Source: Sipunculus nudus (taxonomy: Eukaryota > Annelida > Sipuncula > Golfingiida > Sipunculidae). Taken from it: a stretch of DNA of 64,000 bases. The stretch spans positions 7,045,676 through 7,109,675 of the forward strand of contig CM049311.1 of assembly GCA_026874595.1 (NCBI GenBank). Reading direction: 5' to 3'. The notes beneath the pieces were generated by a model. That model ran no database searches, was not told where the DNA came from, and worked only from the letters and a program-made list of their open reading frames with translations. The position numbers and the translations under genes are program-made. Shown piece after piece: positions 1 to 13,400 of this stretch (the first letter of the stretch is position 1; every line of letters begins with the position of its first letter).

Positions 1-124
1 CTGAATGGCTGCACGGAGCAGTAATGCTCATCATTATTTATCAAATGAACATGTTATTAAGGTCTTATAAAGTTCATGGTCATGTCAACTACCCAGAGTT
101 CATAAACATACGCTTAGAGTAAAA

Positions 125-1070
125 TGTTGTTTAGGGGTACTAAACAAGGGGACCCAATATCCCCATATTTTGGAAGTGTTAACACAACAGGTTCGTATAA
201 ATAAAAATATTCAAGGAGTCCATGTTGGTGCATATAAACTAAAAATGACATGTTTTGTAGATGACATAACTTTTTTCATCAGGAACACAACTTCATTTGA
301 ACACTTGATTAGCACTATAAATGGGTTTTCACAATGTTCTTCCTTGCATGTCAATTATAATAAATCTGAGGCAGCCTGGAAAGGTGCAATAAGCATAGTA
401 CACTAGAACCAGGTTCATGTAAATGGGTTAACCTGACAAAAGGAGCAATTAAAACTCTTGGAATCTGGCACTCGTATGATAAAGATATCAGTAGGAAACT
501 TAATTTTGATAATGTGAGAGAAAAAGTGAAAAATGTCTTTATTGTGTAGTCAAGCAGAAATTTAACACTGTTTGGAAGGGCTGAAATTTGTAGAACATTA
601 GCTTTATCGTAAAATATGTATGCAATATGCATGAACCACCTCAGGCATTCATAGGTACTGTTATGTCAATGATGAAACAGTTTGTATGAGAGGGAAAAAA
701 ACAAAGTCAGATATAGTACACTGATAGGACAAAGGTGGTATAAACTTTGTAAACTTAGCCAGCAGATTGAAAACTCAAAGAATAATTTGGATTAAAAGGT
801 TGACTCTATGTTATAATGCTTATGCATGGAAAGCAGTACCAATGTTTTATCTTGAGAAAATTGGTGGAGTTATCAATGTGTCTTCAAACTTTGAATACAA
901 TAGAATACTATCTAAGATACCAGGCTTTTATAAACAATGTTTGGAAGATTGGTCACAAAAAGAACCAATAATAAAAATGGGGTAAAACTGCACCCTCTGT
1001 GGAACAATAGGTGAATTAGAGTGGATGAAAAGTCAATGTACTGCAATGTACTGTATATCCTTTTTAAAGA
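125..1070 (+). pseudogene. decayed Tx1/L1-like LINE reverse transcriptase fragment
   Basis: Short blocks of a non-LTR reverse transcriptase follow each other in the right order but in changing frames. RGTKQGDPISPYF is at 133-171, FVDDITFFI (the catalytic Y/F-x-D-D box) at 254-280, then LHVNYNKSEAAWKGA, LTKGAIKTLGIWHSYDKDIS near 430-490, SRNLTLFGRAEICRTLA near 555-605, and at 770-970 a thumb/linker block ending GFYKQCLEDWSQ. LWNNR-IRVDEK near 998-1030 is the last recognisable piece. These blocks and their order resemble the Tx1 branch of L1 elements. At least one frameshift separates the first two blocks and several stops follow, so the copy is dead. It runs directly into an array fragment at about 1065. 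Confidence 0.8.
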
Positions 1071-1310
1071 ACCGTTTCTCTGCAGAAGTAAATTTCGGAA
1101 AGCTTGAACAATCGTCGCGGTACTTATAAACTACATGAAAAGCGTCCTTGCCTTCGCTGCAGGACCTTGGAAGATGTTTACTGACTATGCCACTGGACTA
1201 CTAAATCCCCAGAGGCGACTTTTCCGTGCTATAAGTAAAAATAAATACCAGATTGAAGGGTTATTCCATATCCACTCCTATAAAAGTTATCATACATTAA
1301 TGTTAACGTA
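1065..1310 (+). repeat. fragment of the ~5-kb array unit (L3 tail module)
   Basis: From TTTCTCTGCAGAAGTAAATTT onward this matches copies at about 17695, 23355, 30400 and 37595, including the shared words GCGTCCTTGCCTTCG, TTTACTGACTATGC and AATAAATACCAG. It is the farthest-left visible member of the repeat that fills 8-41 kb. The right edge fades near 1310-1400. Confidence 0.7.
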
Positions 1311-2952
1311 AATGCGTTTTAATTTGATGAACCAACTTACTTTACTGAGAACTTACTTACTCATTTTTTTGTCTGCTTCACCGACAATAGACCTTTTTCA
1401 TTTAACGAGCGACAGCTATCGGCGATATCCATCAACTATGGTTCGGGGTTAGTACAGGTGTACTTAAGTGAAAGGCAGAAGCGGTTGTGTTTTGGGCCCT
1501 GGTGCATTGACATGGCTTAACACCGATATCAACCATTATTGACCTTACCGCACTATGAAATGGCAAAAGTATGCAGCAGTATAATATAGAATAAGGACGG
1601 GGCCCTATTTAATCTTATATTGAACTGATGTTATAGGATATGTCCTAAGTCCATGTAAGTCATGATCCAGGGCCAACCAGGGAGGTATAAAATTAATGAG
1701 AGGGTCTCGTCTAAGAAACAAGTGAAAGAAACAAAGAAGCAAGTGTGAAAGTTGCAAATATGAATATTTAACTAGTGACACTCATATGTATCAGCGGGGA
1801 CGCAGGTTGCTAACTAAAATTGGTGGGTCCTTTACAACCAGTGAAAGAAACGGTGTTCATCAAGAAAAACTTTGTTTACATCTGACAATCCATGTTGCGT
1901 GCATTAAGAAAATAGTTAAAGAAGGCTTTTCAGAGGTAGAACAGACGTTTGAGAACTTTTTATTTATTAAACATGAATGTCCTATATATACCCAGTTAGC
2001 ACACACAGTTTCGAAATGTTCTTAAACATTTTACAAAAAGAAATTATTAAAACTTATATATATATATATATTTGCTTGGGATTGCGGGTATTGAAAAAAA
2101 ATTAAGTGTTCTGTTTCGCTAAACACATATAACAGTACGCATAAATTCTGTATTTTTAAGAGGTCAGGAGAGAAAAGATAATTATTATGATTTGGATGGA
2201 AGAGCTTTGGATCAACAAATATCATCCGAAATCAAACTTTCTGTAATAGAAACCATAATTATAGTGTTATTAATAAGTACGGTACAACGTTGTTGTATGT
2301 GCTAAACGGCGACCACTGTCATTATCGGATATGAATATTCACTCGATGTGATACAAGCAGAAGGAGCCAACAAAATGCGTTGAGACAGATCATTTGTCAT
2401 GTCAAACTTCCGCCAGAGGTCTCTGTCACGTTAATATATAACGTTTACATACGACCATGTGAGTGCCCACAAGGACTGACATCATTGCCAACTTTCTGAG
2501 TTTAAAGCCGATAGATAGACATTTTTCGTGCAAGGTTAATTACTGAAACTGGTTAGCTTATTTATGGCTGATTTTATATGATAAAAATAATCAAATAAAC
2601 CGTACTCCCGTTATCTGCTGTGTTTAATTGCCATTACTGACTTGTCAGAGAAGCCAATTTACGTCCATCTACAATTTACAATACGATTTGATGGCACACT
2701 GACACTCGGAATAACGTTTCGGTTTTCACTGGGGACTTTTTATGGTAAAAAATATATAAAACAGGCTAACCTTTGTACAGACAGGTTAATGCGTTTGCTT
2801 ATCACCACTGGTCAATGTGTCTATATAGGCGTAATTTTTAGTATATGTGTGCTGGTATCTTTAGGATCGTCTTTAGTCAGGACTGAGGCATTGATCAGAC
2901 CTACCTGGTGTAAATTGATCAAACCTACCTAGTCTTAACATACTTTGTCACG

Positions 2953-2991
<39 letters not shown>

Positions 2992-5687
2992 TTTCTAAAT
3001 CCCCAGTCTATGGGTTAATTCATACATATTTTCATTTTTTGTACGATCCAGTCTTCAACTTAAGTTTATCTTTCATCTTATTTCAACAAAATCCTAATAA
3101 ACTTATCAAGTATTATCAATAACCATCCTAATGATCCTTGTCCAGTTAGAATAACAATCAAAGATGGGCCACGACAACCACAGAATCAATAACAATAAAC
3201 AGAACACACTCAGCATTAAGTGTTAACTAACACCTGAAAGTTTGATGAAGCGGATGGATTATTAGCACGGTCATTGGATAACTCATTGCTCGACACATTA
3301 TTTCAAACCTACACCCAATCATGGGGATAAAAACGGTCACACCGCTGTTACATTCACCCATCTACTTGGCTATTCCAAGCCAATTGTTTCATTAGAAAAT
3401 GGCCACTTTTGCTATGCGCATCTGTAATGTTCCCTATAAACCCCAAATTTCTGAAATAAATATTGTATCTTCGTACTTGTATATGACATAAAGTGTCTTC
3501 TCAAATCACTGTACTTATACAATGAACATGGCAAAAAAAATAAGGACTAAGGGCTTTCATGTTGAACAAATTTTTGTTTCATATAACAAAAATATTAAAA
3601 ACTATTTATTATTCTATAAGAACCTACCGAATAGACATTTTGTTCCATGACGAAATACATGAATATAATATGTTACATATTCTTAGCAATTTCAATAAGG
3701 TTTATTTCAAGCGATTAGATACGGCTCTGACATGACAATGTAACTGTTTGAAAGGGATAAATCAAAATAGTAAATCCAGCAAGAATTTCGTCTGACAGTC
3801 GTAGACGTCAAGGACGATAGTTAGATCGATATAGGTCAATCCTTATTACGTCAGAATATTATAACTCTACTCGGATATCTAACGTTCAATTCGAGTGTTT
3901 TAATAGTGGTTATTGAAGTAAAATCTAGGACCATATGAAGCAGGGTATGGACGAAGCTACTCTTCTTCACCTCAATGACTATAGATACAGCAGGAGACCC
4001 CTTTCACCACTACCGATGGCTTGGTGATGTCCTCCGTGAGGCTGGGACAAAGTACGCGAATACTGTTCCCAAGAAAAGTGATCAATACCCCAAACGAGAT
4101 AAATGCCCCATATTTATACATAACGAACTACCATTGTGTTCTTTTTTATTGGTACGGAGTATTGAATGAATGTCAGTGTTTTCAAGTATGTAGTTATTTT
4201 TCACAGGTCACAGTCTGCCCTGTATAATTTGGTTATTGCATCCAATCGTTCTTATGCCCTGGTTGTTTCCAAGGGACGGTTTCAGTCTTGATAAATTAAG
4301 TGAAGTTTAAGAAAAGTAGTCAATCAAAATGACCAGTTCATCTCATGCTATTTGGACGGAACTGGTGCAAACAGATTGGGTGAATAACACCCACATCTAG
4401 TACCGTTCCAACAGGATGTTTAAACGCCTTGTGATCTGTGTACTGGTCTTTGATTCACAAGGCCACAGTCTATTCTCTGCATGGCAAACATCTCCAGTTA
4501 GCAAGACGAAGAGCAGTGAAAAGTTTATTGATTAATACCCAATGTTTTCCACTAATAATATCTGTCTTCGGAGGGGATTACTGACGCATTACTGACCATT
4601 AATGCCTGGTAGCAACAATCATGTCTTGATTCTTAATAGATTGCTCTTCTGAAGGTCTTCAAGCTGACTTTTGCGAAAAATGGATGCATTTTCTTCCCGA
4701 AATTGAATGCATGGCAGATTCATGGTTTCGTCAAACGCTTGATATGAAACTATATATGAGAAAAATTCACGCGTGGGGGTCAAATGGCACTTATCGGAGT
4801 ACTCCACGAGAACAGGCAGCCTTTTATCGAAAAGCGAACGGAGATGAAAGAACGGCCACATTGAATGAAGTATTACCCATTCTATTGTGTTTATTAATTT
4901 AATCTATTAATTTGCATACTACATGACACTATCAATATGCAAGTAGGCGGCCTTTTTCCTAGACCCATCTTTATCAATTATCTTTATTTCCCTTAACCTG
5001 TTTCCCGCGCCAACTGATACTCATTCATATCCCCATGTAAATATTTTTTTTTATGGATCCAGGCTTTGCATCAGATACATTCCGTTTTCCATATAGTCAC
5101 AATTCTTACCTAGGAAGGCAGCTTTAATACATGTTACACAAACGGCAAACGTGCTCCCGGTTTCAACCATTTACTTGACCCCATGATAGATTCATGCCCC
5201 GGTACCTATGTGACGCTCTTGCGCTCTATTTATCATTATTCGCACAATGAATAAATCATCCTCTTCCTTCAATGTGCCACTTTCTTTTTTAGAGATGCTT
5301 AGTAGATTATCTATGTGTTCTCAAACCAGGTTTGCATCCGCATGCGAACATACGCATCATATCGTGCAATCAATACATTCAATTTTCACAATTACGTAAA
5401 CGTTTGTAACAAAGAGGCACTTGCGTTCCTCCCTTGGCTTAACCGGGAAATCAATCAGAGCCTGCTGCTACATTCCGATAGACCTAACATTGATCTCGCT
5501 GCCAACTCATACGATTCACGCTAAAGGCTCATACACATGCGTTTTGTTGTTATTTTGATTGCCTACATCTACACCAGAGGTAATGTCTACGGCTCTGAAT
5601 ATCAAAGTTCAATAAATATCATATCAGGTCGTCAGTATATGTTTAAACACTGTCTCTCAGACCTCTTTTCTTTGATTACTAGTAATC
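1311..5687. other. no gene recognised; diverged intergenic DNA
   Basis: Only short open frames (at most 96 codons) occur, none with a recognisable domain. It holds AT microsatellites at 2055-2071 and 2956-2988 and a short motif at about 2401-2430 that recurs at 42.7 and 49.1 kb. I see no splice-linked coding pattern or complete transposon. Confidence 0.5.
2956..2988. repeat. (TA)n microsatellite
   Basis: Uninterrupted alternating A and T for about 33 bases. A shorter tract lies at 2055-2071. Confidence 0.95.
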
Positions 5688-5990
5688 TAATGGTTTAAGG
5701 TATAAATGTACATTGTCCGTTGAGCGTGAGTTTGAATTTCAGCCGAGGGGTGATTTTTTACTGTTAGTCCCATCGAGGGCTCTGTAGGCTCAATGGGAAG
5801 GCCGTGCCAAGGGGGGTTCCTCAGCCTATGACCGAGCAATGACACGACTACCAACCCAGGGCCCTCAGGCGCAGTAGTCACCGGGCCTGGTCAACAACAG
5901 GATATTAAGTGAGAGGAAGCGTGTGATACTGCCCTGTCACATAGTTCGAAACCAGTTTGGAATTTTGCAGATATGCACAATAGTTTTAAT
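5688..5990 (+). mobile_element. degraded tRNA-derived SINE, same family as the 57.8-kb copy
   Basis: The body shares long stretches with the 57842-58235 SINE: ACCAACCCAGGGCCC, AGTCACCGGGCCTGGT, GAGAGGAAGCGTG and GATACTGCCC. A weak B-box-like GTTTGAATTTC lies near 5729; the A box is barely recognisable. No clear A-tail or target duplication was found, so this is an older copy. Confidence 0.8.
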
Positions 5991-6480
5991 TGATAGCAAA
6001 ATGCTTAAAACAATTGCTATGTTGTGCATGGTCATTTGGATCGATTCTTGAATCTAAACTTGAAGGCCTTGTTGCCTATTCAGATAGCATATGGAAACTA
6101 TGTTCCAAAGTTCCGATCTGACAAATGTGTCTACAAAGCTGAAACTGTGACATCATGGCTATTTCTGGGTCTCAAAATAACCACAGTCAAACACTACTTA
6201 AGAAAACAATTCAAGATTAAAAGCTGCAAAATAAAAATCAAATGGATCTCGGGATAATTAAATATTCCCCCAAAAAATCAAGCGAATCTGGGGATAATAA
6301 AATATTCCCAATAAGCTCCGTCAGTCTAACGTATAAACCTTAAAAATAACAAATGAAGGATTTTAAAAATTGAATATGTGTAAGTTACTTCGTCTTCTTC
6401 AGGTAAAAGGGAAAATAATGCTATCATAGATCTAATTTCACACAACAGAATAATTGCAAGGCAGTCGATTAAACATACTG

Positions 6481-6532
<52 letters not shown>

Positions 6533-8149
6533 CAAGAACTAAACGGATCAAACTTTATGTTTCAGCCAAAATACATCCAGCATGGGAAAAACGGTTTATA
6601 TTTTCTCCAGTACAGTTTTCATATTTTTCAATTATCTGTATTAGTATTCTTATCAAGCCGTTGGTTTAAATCTATACCAATGAAATTGCATAAAAGCACA
6701 TCTGATTGAAGCAGAACGTGTCTCTTAAATACAAAAACAGGCAAAGTATCCTTGCTTTTAAGCACTTACTTTATATTGATGCACCCACTAAACTGTAACT
6801 ATGACGAAGTTGTGCAATGATATTAAGGTTTCAGGTATTATTGTATATTGCGTGTCATCATCTTAATACCTAAGCCCAGTATTTGTACTTTATGTGTCTA
6901 AACGATTCATATTTATTTTAAAGTGAAAAGTTGAACGATTTCCCATGTATCATGATCACTTATAAACACATCAATCTAATTTCATTTATTCCAGCAATCG
7001 AAACGGGAACATGGAAACATTCGTGCTTTTAATATTAGGCTAAGAACTAAATATATTTCCTATCTGGTTGTCTTTGTTTTGTTTCTAAACATAGCCGGAA
7101 CAAGAATAGTTGTTGTTCTTATTGAAGAGGATAAAATCAGTAAACGTCCCGAGGCACACTATAGAATAATTGAAACACTTAAAACGCTGGGTGGCAAGAC
7201 AGGCCAGGCTAAATATTTCAACATATGAAGTCGCCATGTTTGTCCGTTAGATCTTCAAATCTACAGCCCTAAATTCGTGGATATGTGACCATTCACTTAC
7301 AGACAAGAATAAGCCCAAATAGACGTTAAATATACGGACCAATCAGAAATCTTAATTGTTCTTATGACTGTCAACACGAATAGCCCATTGTTTTCACACA
7401 TCAGACATAAAGTTTCGATAAATACGTATTACTGCTGAGGCTTTTTCACGTGTACTGAATTAATGACTACTAATAATAAAAACATTGGCATATCCAATAT
7501 TGTTGACAAAGTGATGTTTAGTGTTGGATGTTGAAGGTTCTAACAAGAAGCATTTGACGCTTTGGCTTTTGGGGATTCCGTGTGGCTATCCCTTCTGTAA
7601 TAGATTGATTAACTCTCCATTCTGGTTTTCTCAGTTTTATATGCAAGCTAATCTAAATTTTTAATTTGAGTATGTTCATCAGCAGAGTCATTTAGCATTT
7701 TAGTGTCACCAAGTCTCGGTATCTTCCTGCGTGTCTAATCAATACCATTACTTGTAGGAACCCCATAGACGTACTCGTTTGTGAGATATACACTGCTGCG
7801 GGGTACAGGTTTCTGAATAAGTCAGCAGAGGGTCAATCCTGAGTGAGTATAAAACCTTAAAAATTCTCGTCGCTCTTCAGCCGCTATCAACACTTCCAAA
7901 AATCCAAGAAGTTGGTCATGCGAAAGTATTTTTTCTCCTACCTTAGGACAATTTCTAATGGCATGATTGTAATTTTAAACAAATTATAAGTCATACATTT
8001 TTACGAGAAAGGTGTGTATTTAATCTTCGCGCTTTGTGGCTTCCTAATACCCTGAGAGGGAAAACGAGTATGGTAGCTGTAATCCTTAACATAAATGTTA
8101 ATACGCAGTAGTCGCTATTTCGTCATGAGGCTCCAGCCAGTTGTTGAAT
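5991..8149. other. no gene recognised
   Basis: AT-rich sequence with the 6482-6530 microsatellite. I could not align it to the array unit or to a coding domain. The open frames across the microsatellite are low-complexity Ile/Tyr repeats. Confidence 0.5.
6482..6530. repeat. (TA)n microsatellite
   Basis: A 49-base perfect AT dinucleotide run. Confidence 0.97.
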
Positions 8150-8640
8150 GGCTAATGAATGGCTACAGTGTTTTTCAGGAGGTAACCAAAATGTCACCAT
8201 TGGTGTCTACAGCAGGAGGTCCATAGTCTTATAGGGCCTCCTTGTCCATCCTGACAGCTCATCAATCCCGCGTCAGTTCTGCGTTGCTTGAACAACGGGA
8301 ACACCGCAGGACGAGTGATATACCGCTACCCTGTACCTACATTAACAGCTCCTGGAACCAATTCACCACTATCACGTTTACTTTAAATTTACATCAACAG
8401 GCGTTCAATGATGCTCTAGGTATGAGCTCAATAAACGTCATGGTATGTTGATAGAAGAATAAAATTGCCACTTCCATTAGCCATTACATTTGTTTAATCC
8501 AGTGGATTTTGGATTTAATAACTCTATGGGTTGCTATAAAATTGTTTTGATAGATCCACAAAAATACCAGGCCAAACTTCTGTTTCAATAAAAGCAGCAA
8601 CACTGCCAGTGTTTATGCTCTCGAAATGAGATCAGAGAGT
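8150..8640 (+). repeat. diverged array-unit fragment (L2 end module)
   Basis: ACATTAACAGCTCC near 8340 and CACTTCCATTAGCCATT near 8469 match the end of the L2 module in copies at about 12575, 16065 and 26205. Divergence is high and the edges are approximate. Confidence 0.55.
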
Positions 8641-9589
8641 GGGGAAAATTACTTATTAAGGGGACATATTCCGACATGAACATGAAGAGGCCCGCTAAAA
8701 TAATTAAAACGCATCAAACAAGGACCTCTGGCTGCAAGTAAGTCAAACTAGAATTTTAAAAAGGGCGTTTTGCTACTAGTGGCCTTTCAACTTTCGTACC
8801 TATGCAGCCAACCAGCTCAGGGTACATGATTCCTTCGTTTGACAATTTAGATCTATCTACTATCAAAATGATACAGGAATTACCCACTGCCTAGAGTAAG
8901 CAAGAAATTACATAATTTCCGTAGGAAAGGCAGGTGAATAGCTGACTTTAAACGTGTAATAAATAAGCAACGAAAATAATTCCCCTCGATATTTAATGCA
9001 TGATTAGATACGTAGTCCCTTTGCAGAAATGTTGTGAGTTAAAGCATCATTTAAAAGAACGTATTGGTTAAAAATCGACTATCATTTTAAGAAAACCTAC
9101 ATGTATCTAGATATTCAAAAGAATATACTATTATATAGAGTCAACTAAAAGCAAATCCTTATTGTAAAGGTTTTTTTTTTTTCCTTTTGGATTTGAATCC
9201 AAACCTTCATACCTACATCATACGCCAGGTACTGTTTTATGCACTTTGAAAACTTTCAAATGAAAACCATAACCTCAATGAATGTTTCATTAGGAAACTG
9301 GCATTTTCCTTTATTTTTAAACTATATATTGAATGGCAGAGAGTTATTTCAGCTATGATCAGTGGTTGATAATCCGCCAAAGATCATGTGCTCCTTTAAA
9401 ATAAAATAAGACCAGAGAGCACATCGATATGAATAAATTCCCTAATAAAACTCATTAAACTCATTATAGGTGATTGGAACGTGCATTTTGCATCGGTAGG
9501 CGTGTGAGCATTGGATGAGAAGGACAAATTTGGATGAATAAGAAAATCGTCCTGGGAGTATTGCCCTGTGTACCCGTCAACATGATTCA
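8641..9589. other. no gene recognised
   Basis: AT-rich DNA with no clear repeat or domain. A 64-codon frame at 9396-9590 on the minus strand overlaps the end of the membrane-protein pseudogene but has no match in the sister copy. Confidence 0.4.
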
Positions 9590-10130
9590 TTAACGTTTCT
9601 TAGATTCATTTGTAGTTGCGACAAACGCTTTAGTCTTTCTCTGTGACAGAGCAAGCCATTCCTTGTTACAGAATGTTTTCAAATAAAATAGCAATATAAC
9701 AGATATTAAGAGTAGCAAGGCCCCTACGAAAATATCGGATAAAAGATCGTTATATGTTTCTCTGATGTATTGCTCAAGGACTGACCATTTATTTGTATGC
9801 TTCTGTGCTGATTTTACATGGTTATTCATGAGCTTATCATGTTAATGGCAGATAAAAACTGTTAGCCTTCCACGTATTTGCTTCCTGACAGTTTCAGCAA
9901 GCTGTCGATGGCACTCCTTAAAATAGCTAAAATTGCTGCTAGACCATCATTCATTCGATTTCTTTTATAAAAGCCCCTTATAACCGTAAAAACGGGCTGC
10001 GAGATTACAATCCTGGCAACAAGAAAGGCTCGGTGAATTCCACACTCGCTTTATGTTTGGTTATTTTGAAAATGTTTCACAGGGTGTTTATTCTTCATAC
10101 GCATGAGGTAAATGATGGATAGACTCATCA
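9590..10130 (-). pseudogene. unrecognised membrane-protein family, decayed copy 1
   Basis: On the minus strand a single reading frame can be followed from about 10130 to 9593, broken by at least two stops (near 10049 and 9840). Key segments are GIHRAFLVARIVISQPVFTV, YFKECHRQLAETVRKQIRGR, KLMNNHVKSAQKHTNKW and, near the end, a strongly hydrophobic helix IFVGALLLLISVILLFYLKT followed by a short Lys/Arg-rich tail ending in TAA. The layout fits a C-terminal membrane anchor with a small cytoplasmic tail. The same protein is readable at 59.04-59.66 kb, with ECH-QL, KQI and D-KL-N conserved, which is why I accept it as once-coding. I do not recognise the family. It has no visible introns, so it could be a single last exon or come from a mobile element. 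Confidence 0.6.
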
Positions 10131-10479
10131 GATCACATATTATTAAAGATGGTAAATGCCTGTTTAAACGTCAAAACTATTTATGACACAAAACAGGAGA
10201 GCAAGTAAGATAACAAAGTAATTTATATTCAAACACAAAATGACCAGATTTTATTTAAGGCATAAACTCTAAATCGCTCAAAATGTTCTCAGTGACGCGA
10301 CGCTGTATAATGTTGAACATGCCTGGCAACTCGTAAACCATGGAAACTGTATATCTCCAGTGATATATAAAGCCTAGTAAGTTAGGATACATCGATCCTT
10401 GAAAAGGGCCAACAAAAGATGTGACTATGACAAGTTTCCTGCAATGATATCTGTCGTTCTTGTCAATAGCCAGTAACCA

Positions 10480-13400
10480 AGAAAAAGCTCGGAAATTATA
10501 TCATTTTATATCATTGGCTGATATCATCCGCTGCTATATCATTTCCCCTGATGCAAATTATATTATTTAACCTGTAATAGCATCTAATAAATGTGATAGT
10601 GGAGTGGCTTTGACCGGAACAAATGGAAAAATTATTTAAATATGTCATAGTACTCAAAATGATTACAAACATGATAGATTATCGTTTAAGCTAAAGGAAG
10701 CCCTGGACATCATTCATCAGGTTCTTCGAGAAGACGTAAATTTTATATTGAGTTGGAAAACTTAAATTAGCTAGTTTGTCTGGTGTTAAGGGTTTGCCAT
10801 AGATTATGATAAGATTTCATGTCACACTCACCAGTCGCCATATCGCCCGATTTATATCAATCTTGTATCTTAGTAGTTAATAACCAAGTTCATTCTATAA
10901 CTGCATCGTGCAGGCCAACTCTTATTAAAACTCAAGCGGCAAACAAGAATATTGATTGGTTAGTTTGCTTTATTTTATAGGTCGGAACATTCTAGGTGTT
11001 TCAATGGAGTATATTTCATTGCATCTGCAATAAACGATGAATCTATAAAAGAATAATATTAAAAGCTACCCCCGGGCGTGTAACCACAAAAGCAAAGAAC
11101 CAGCTCCAGGCAGAGCTTTAACTTGGTCATTTGGGGAGTCTACTAATGGTGACGTGACTTGGCCAATATACTTTATGACTAGTGCTGTGTGAGTTGATCC
11201 AAAAGATTTGATAATACATTTACTGTTCAAACTCGATCCAAGTTATCTGGTAGCTTTAAAAGTAACTGCTCCACCCGGAATGGAACAAGCCCCATAATCC
11301 TTTAGTATAACTTTGTATTTTATTTCCCTCGTGTTATCAGCGAAACCGAAATTTCTAGATTTAAAATATACATAAATAACGGTTCGAATATCCACGCCGC
11401 TTTGTTTTTTTTTTCTTCTAAAAGATTACATTTAACTGCCGCAAATTAAAAAAAAATTTTAATGGCGGAAAACGTTAGGTTGATATTACTGGTTTAAACA
11501 CCAAGGCTTCAGGCACGACGCTTCAGACATTGCCATAATATCTACAATGGTTATCATGTATCAAATGCATGTTTTCTTGATGTTAAACCACCTTGTAGAG
11601 CATGCCATTGTTCGTACTAGATGACAGGTGCGTCACACATGCATAGTCTGCCGTTTTATTGCCACCCAGATAAGTTATTGGTTGGCATATCGGGATGGTC
11701 ATCTTGGTAAGGTAAATAAATAAATGTGTTTATAATCATCTCACGTAAATAAAAAAAAATGGATGGTGTTTGTCAACACTCGAAGGACTGGGGAAGAGGC
11801 TTTTGGAATATTCACATCTTATTCATCGAAACAATCTAGTAGAGGGGAGTTCGCACTTGTGGCTTCATACTAGAACCTTTAACCTCTGGTTTTTAGTCCA
11901 AATGTTCAATCAAAGACATTAAAAAATGATTGATCTGTACCTAAATTTCAACACAGTAAGATAAACAAAGAAATATGACGAAATTCTTTCCTCATACAGT
12001 AAGGGTGAGTGCTTCTCTTCACTATATAGAGTGATTATGATATTCCATGAAACAGTGTTTCATTATTATTATTGATCAAAATATTTCTATCCCGCCCTGT
12101 GGAGATTACACAATACCCTTACTATCAATAAAAACAGCATTAATGCGTATTATCACAAGACATTTTGACCATTTAATCAATATATGTACGGCCCATTCAG
12201 CTACAATGTGTCATTGATCGCTGGAAAGATGGGTGATTGTAAAACAAGTAGAGTTATATCGACGTGCCTGAGTGCCGTCGGCTTAATTGGTCAGAACAAT
12301 ACTTGTTAATTGATATCAACACATTCTTGGATATCCACGGCTGTGGTGTTTTCTAGGAGTGATAGAAATGCCACTAGAGCAACGTTTTCGGACGAAACTT
12401 CTAGTCCTAACCCAAAAGACTTCTTTTTCCAAAAAGAACTACTTTAGAAAGCCACAGAGTCTCTTGAGGTTACCCAGAAATTGCAAACTCTAGAACGAGT
12501 CCATGATCTTCAAGGCAGTTCTTGTCCTTCATGACGGCTGATCACTATCATGGAGATAACCGTTATTCTTACCCCACATTAACAGCTCCCAAAAGTAAAT
12601 CACAAGTATCAGCGATGCTTAGATAATTCCCATTCCGTATTGGCCCGGAAGATATACCATATCTATCCTTTGTGAGGATCCTGAATATAAATCGCAGATT
12701 GTTAATGTTACTTCCATTAGCCTTTTCCATTCGTTTAAATGAGTTGCAGGCTTGCTCAAGGTTGCACTACGTGTCGCCTTTATTTTATAATTGAAAACAA
12801 TGTGCTAGCTCTTTATCTCAATGCATAAACACCGTTCAGAAGTAATAATGGAAAGATGACTCCCAAACAGGGGTAATGGAAAGGTGGAATATGTACATTT
12901 CCTGTACCACAAAATGAGTTTCCCATGCAAAAAACCTTTTAATTTCGAAAATTACCTTTTTGAAAAGCGGGTTCAATTTCAGCCGAAAACGATATTTGAT
13001 CCGTCTTGTTATGCACTTGTTATGCACACATGTGTCCTTCGCGAAAGCCGTTTGAGTAATTAATTTGATGAAACTAAATATAATGGATCCAGTTGAACAC
13101 GTCTATTCTTTGCAGAAAATGACAATACCAGTGAAACATTAAAAAGCAGCACCAGACCATTCCTGTGAAACCTCACGGCATTTGCATCACTTAATCTGAC
13201 AATCGTTATTCATACTAGACCCTATTTAAATATTTAGTTTGCCACGAGATAGTAAACAAAACATTATTTTTTTCTCCGTTTGTGTTGATGTGAAGGCAGG
13301 CCCTGCCACACCTCCCAAACTGTGGTAAAATCAACTTTATCACTTCCTTAGTGGTTAGTATTTTCCTATGCATGTAAATTTGAGGTGAATGTCCTGATTT

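Noticed and set aside
1786-2025. Separate gene of 79 codons
   Set aside because: No domain beyond a weak ECP-Y word that could be LINE debris. Not enough to call.
6326-6669. Frames encoding long Ile/Tyr repeats on both strands
   Set aside because: Produced by the (TA)n microsatellite.
9396-9590. Second cistron overlapping the end of the membrane-protein frame (TAATG stop-start)
   Set aside because: The sister copy at 59 kb has no matching frame, and there is no evidence for reinitiation. Probably chance.
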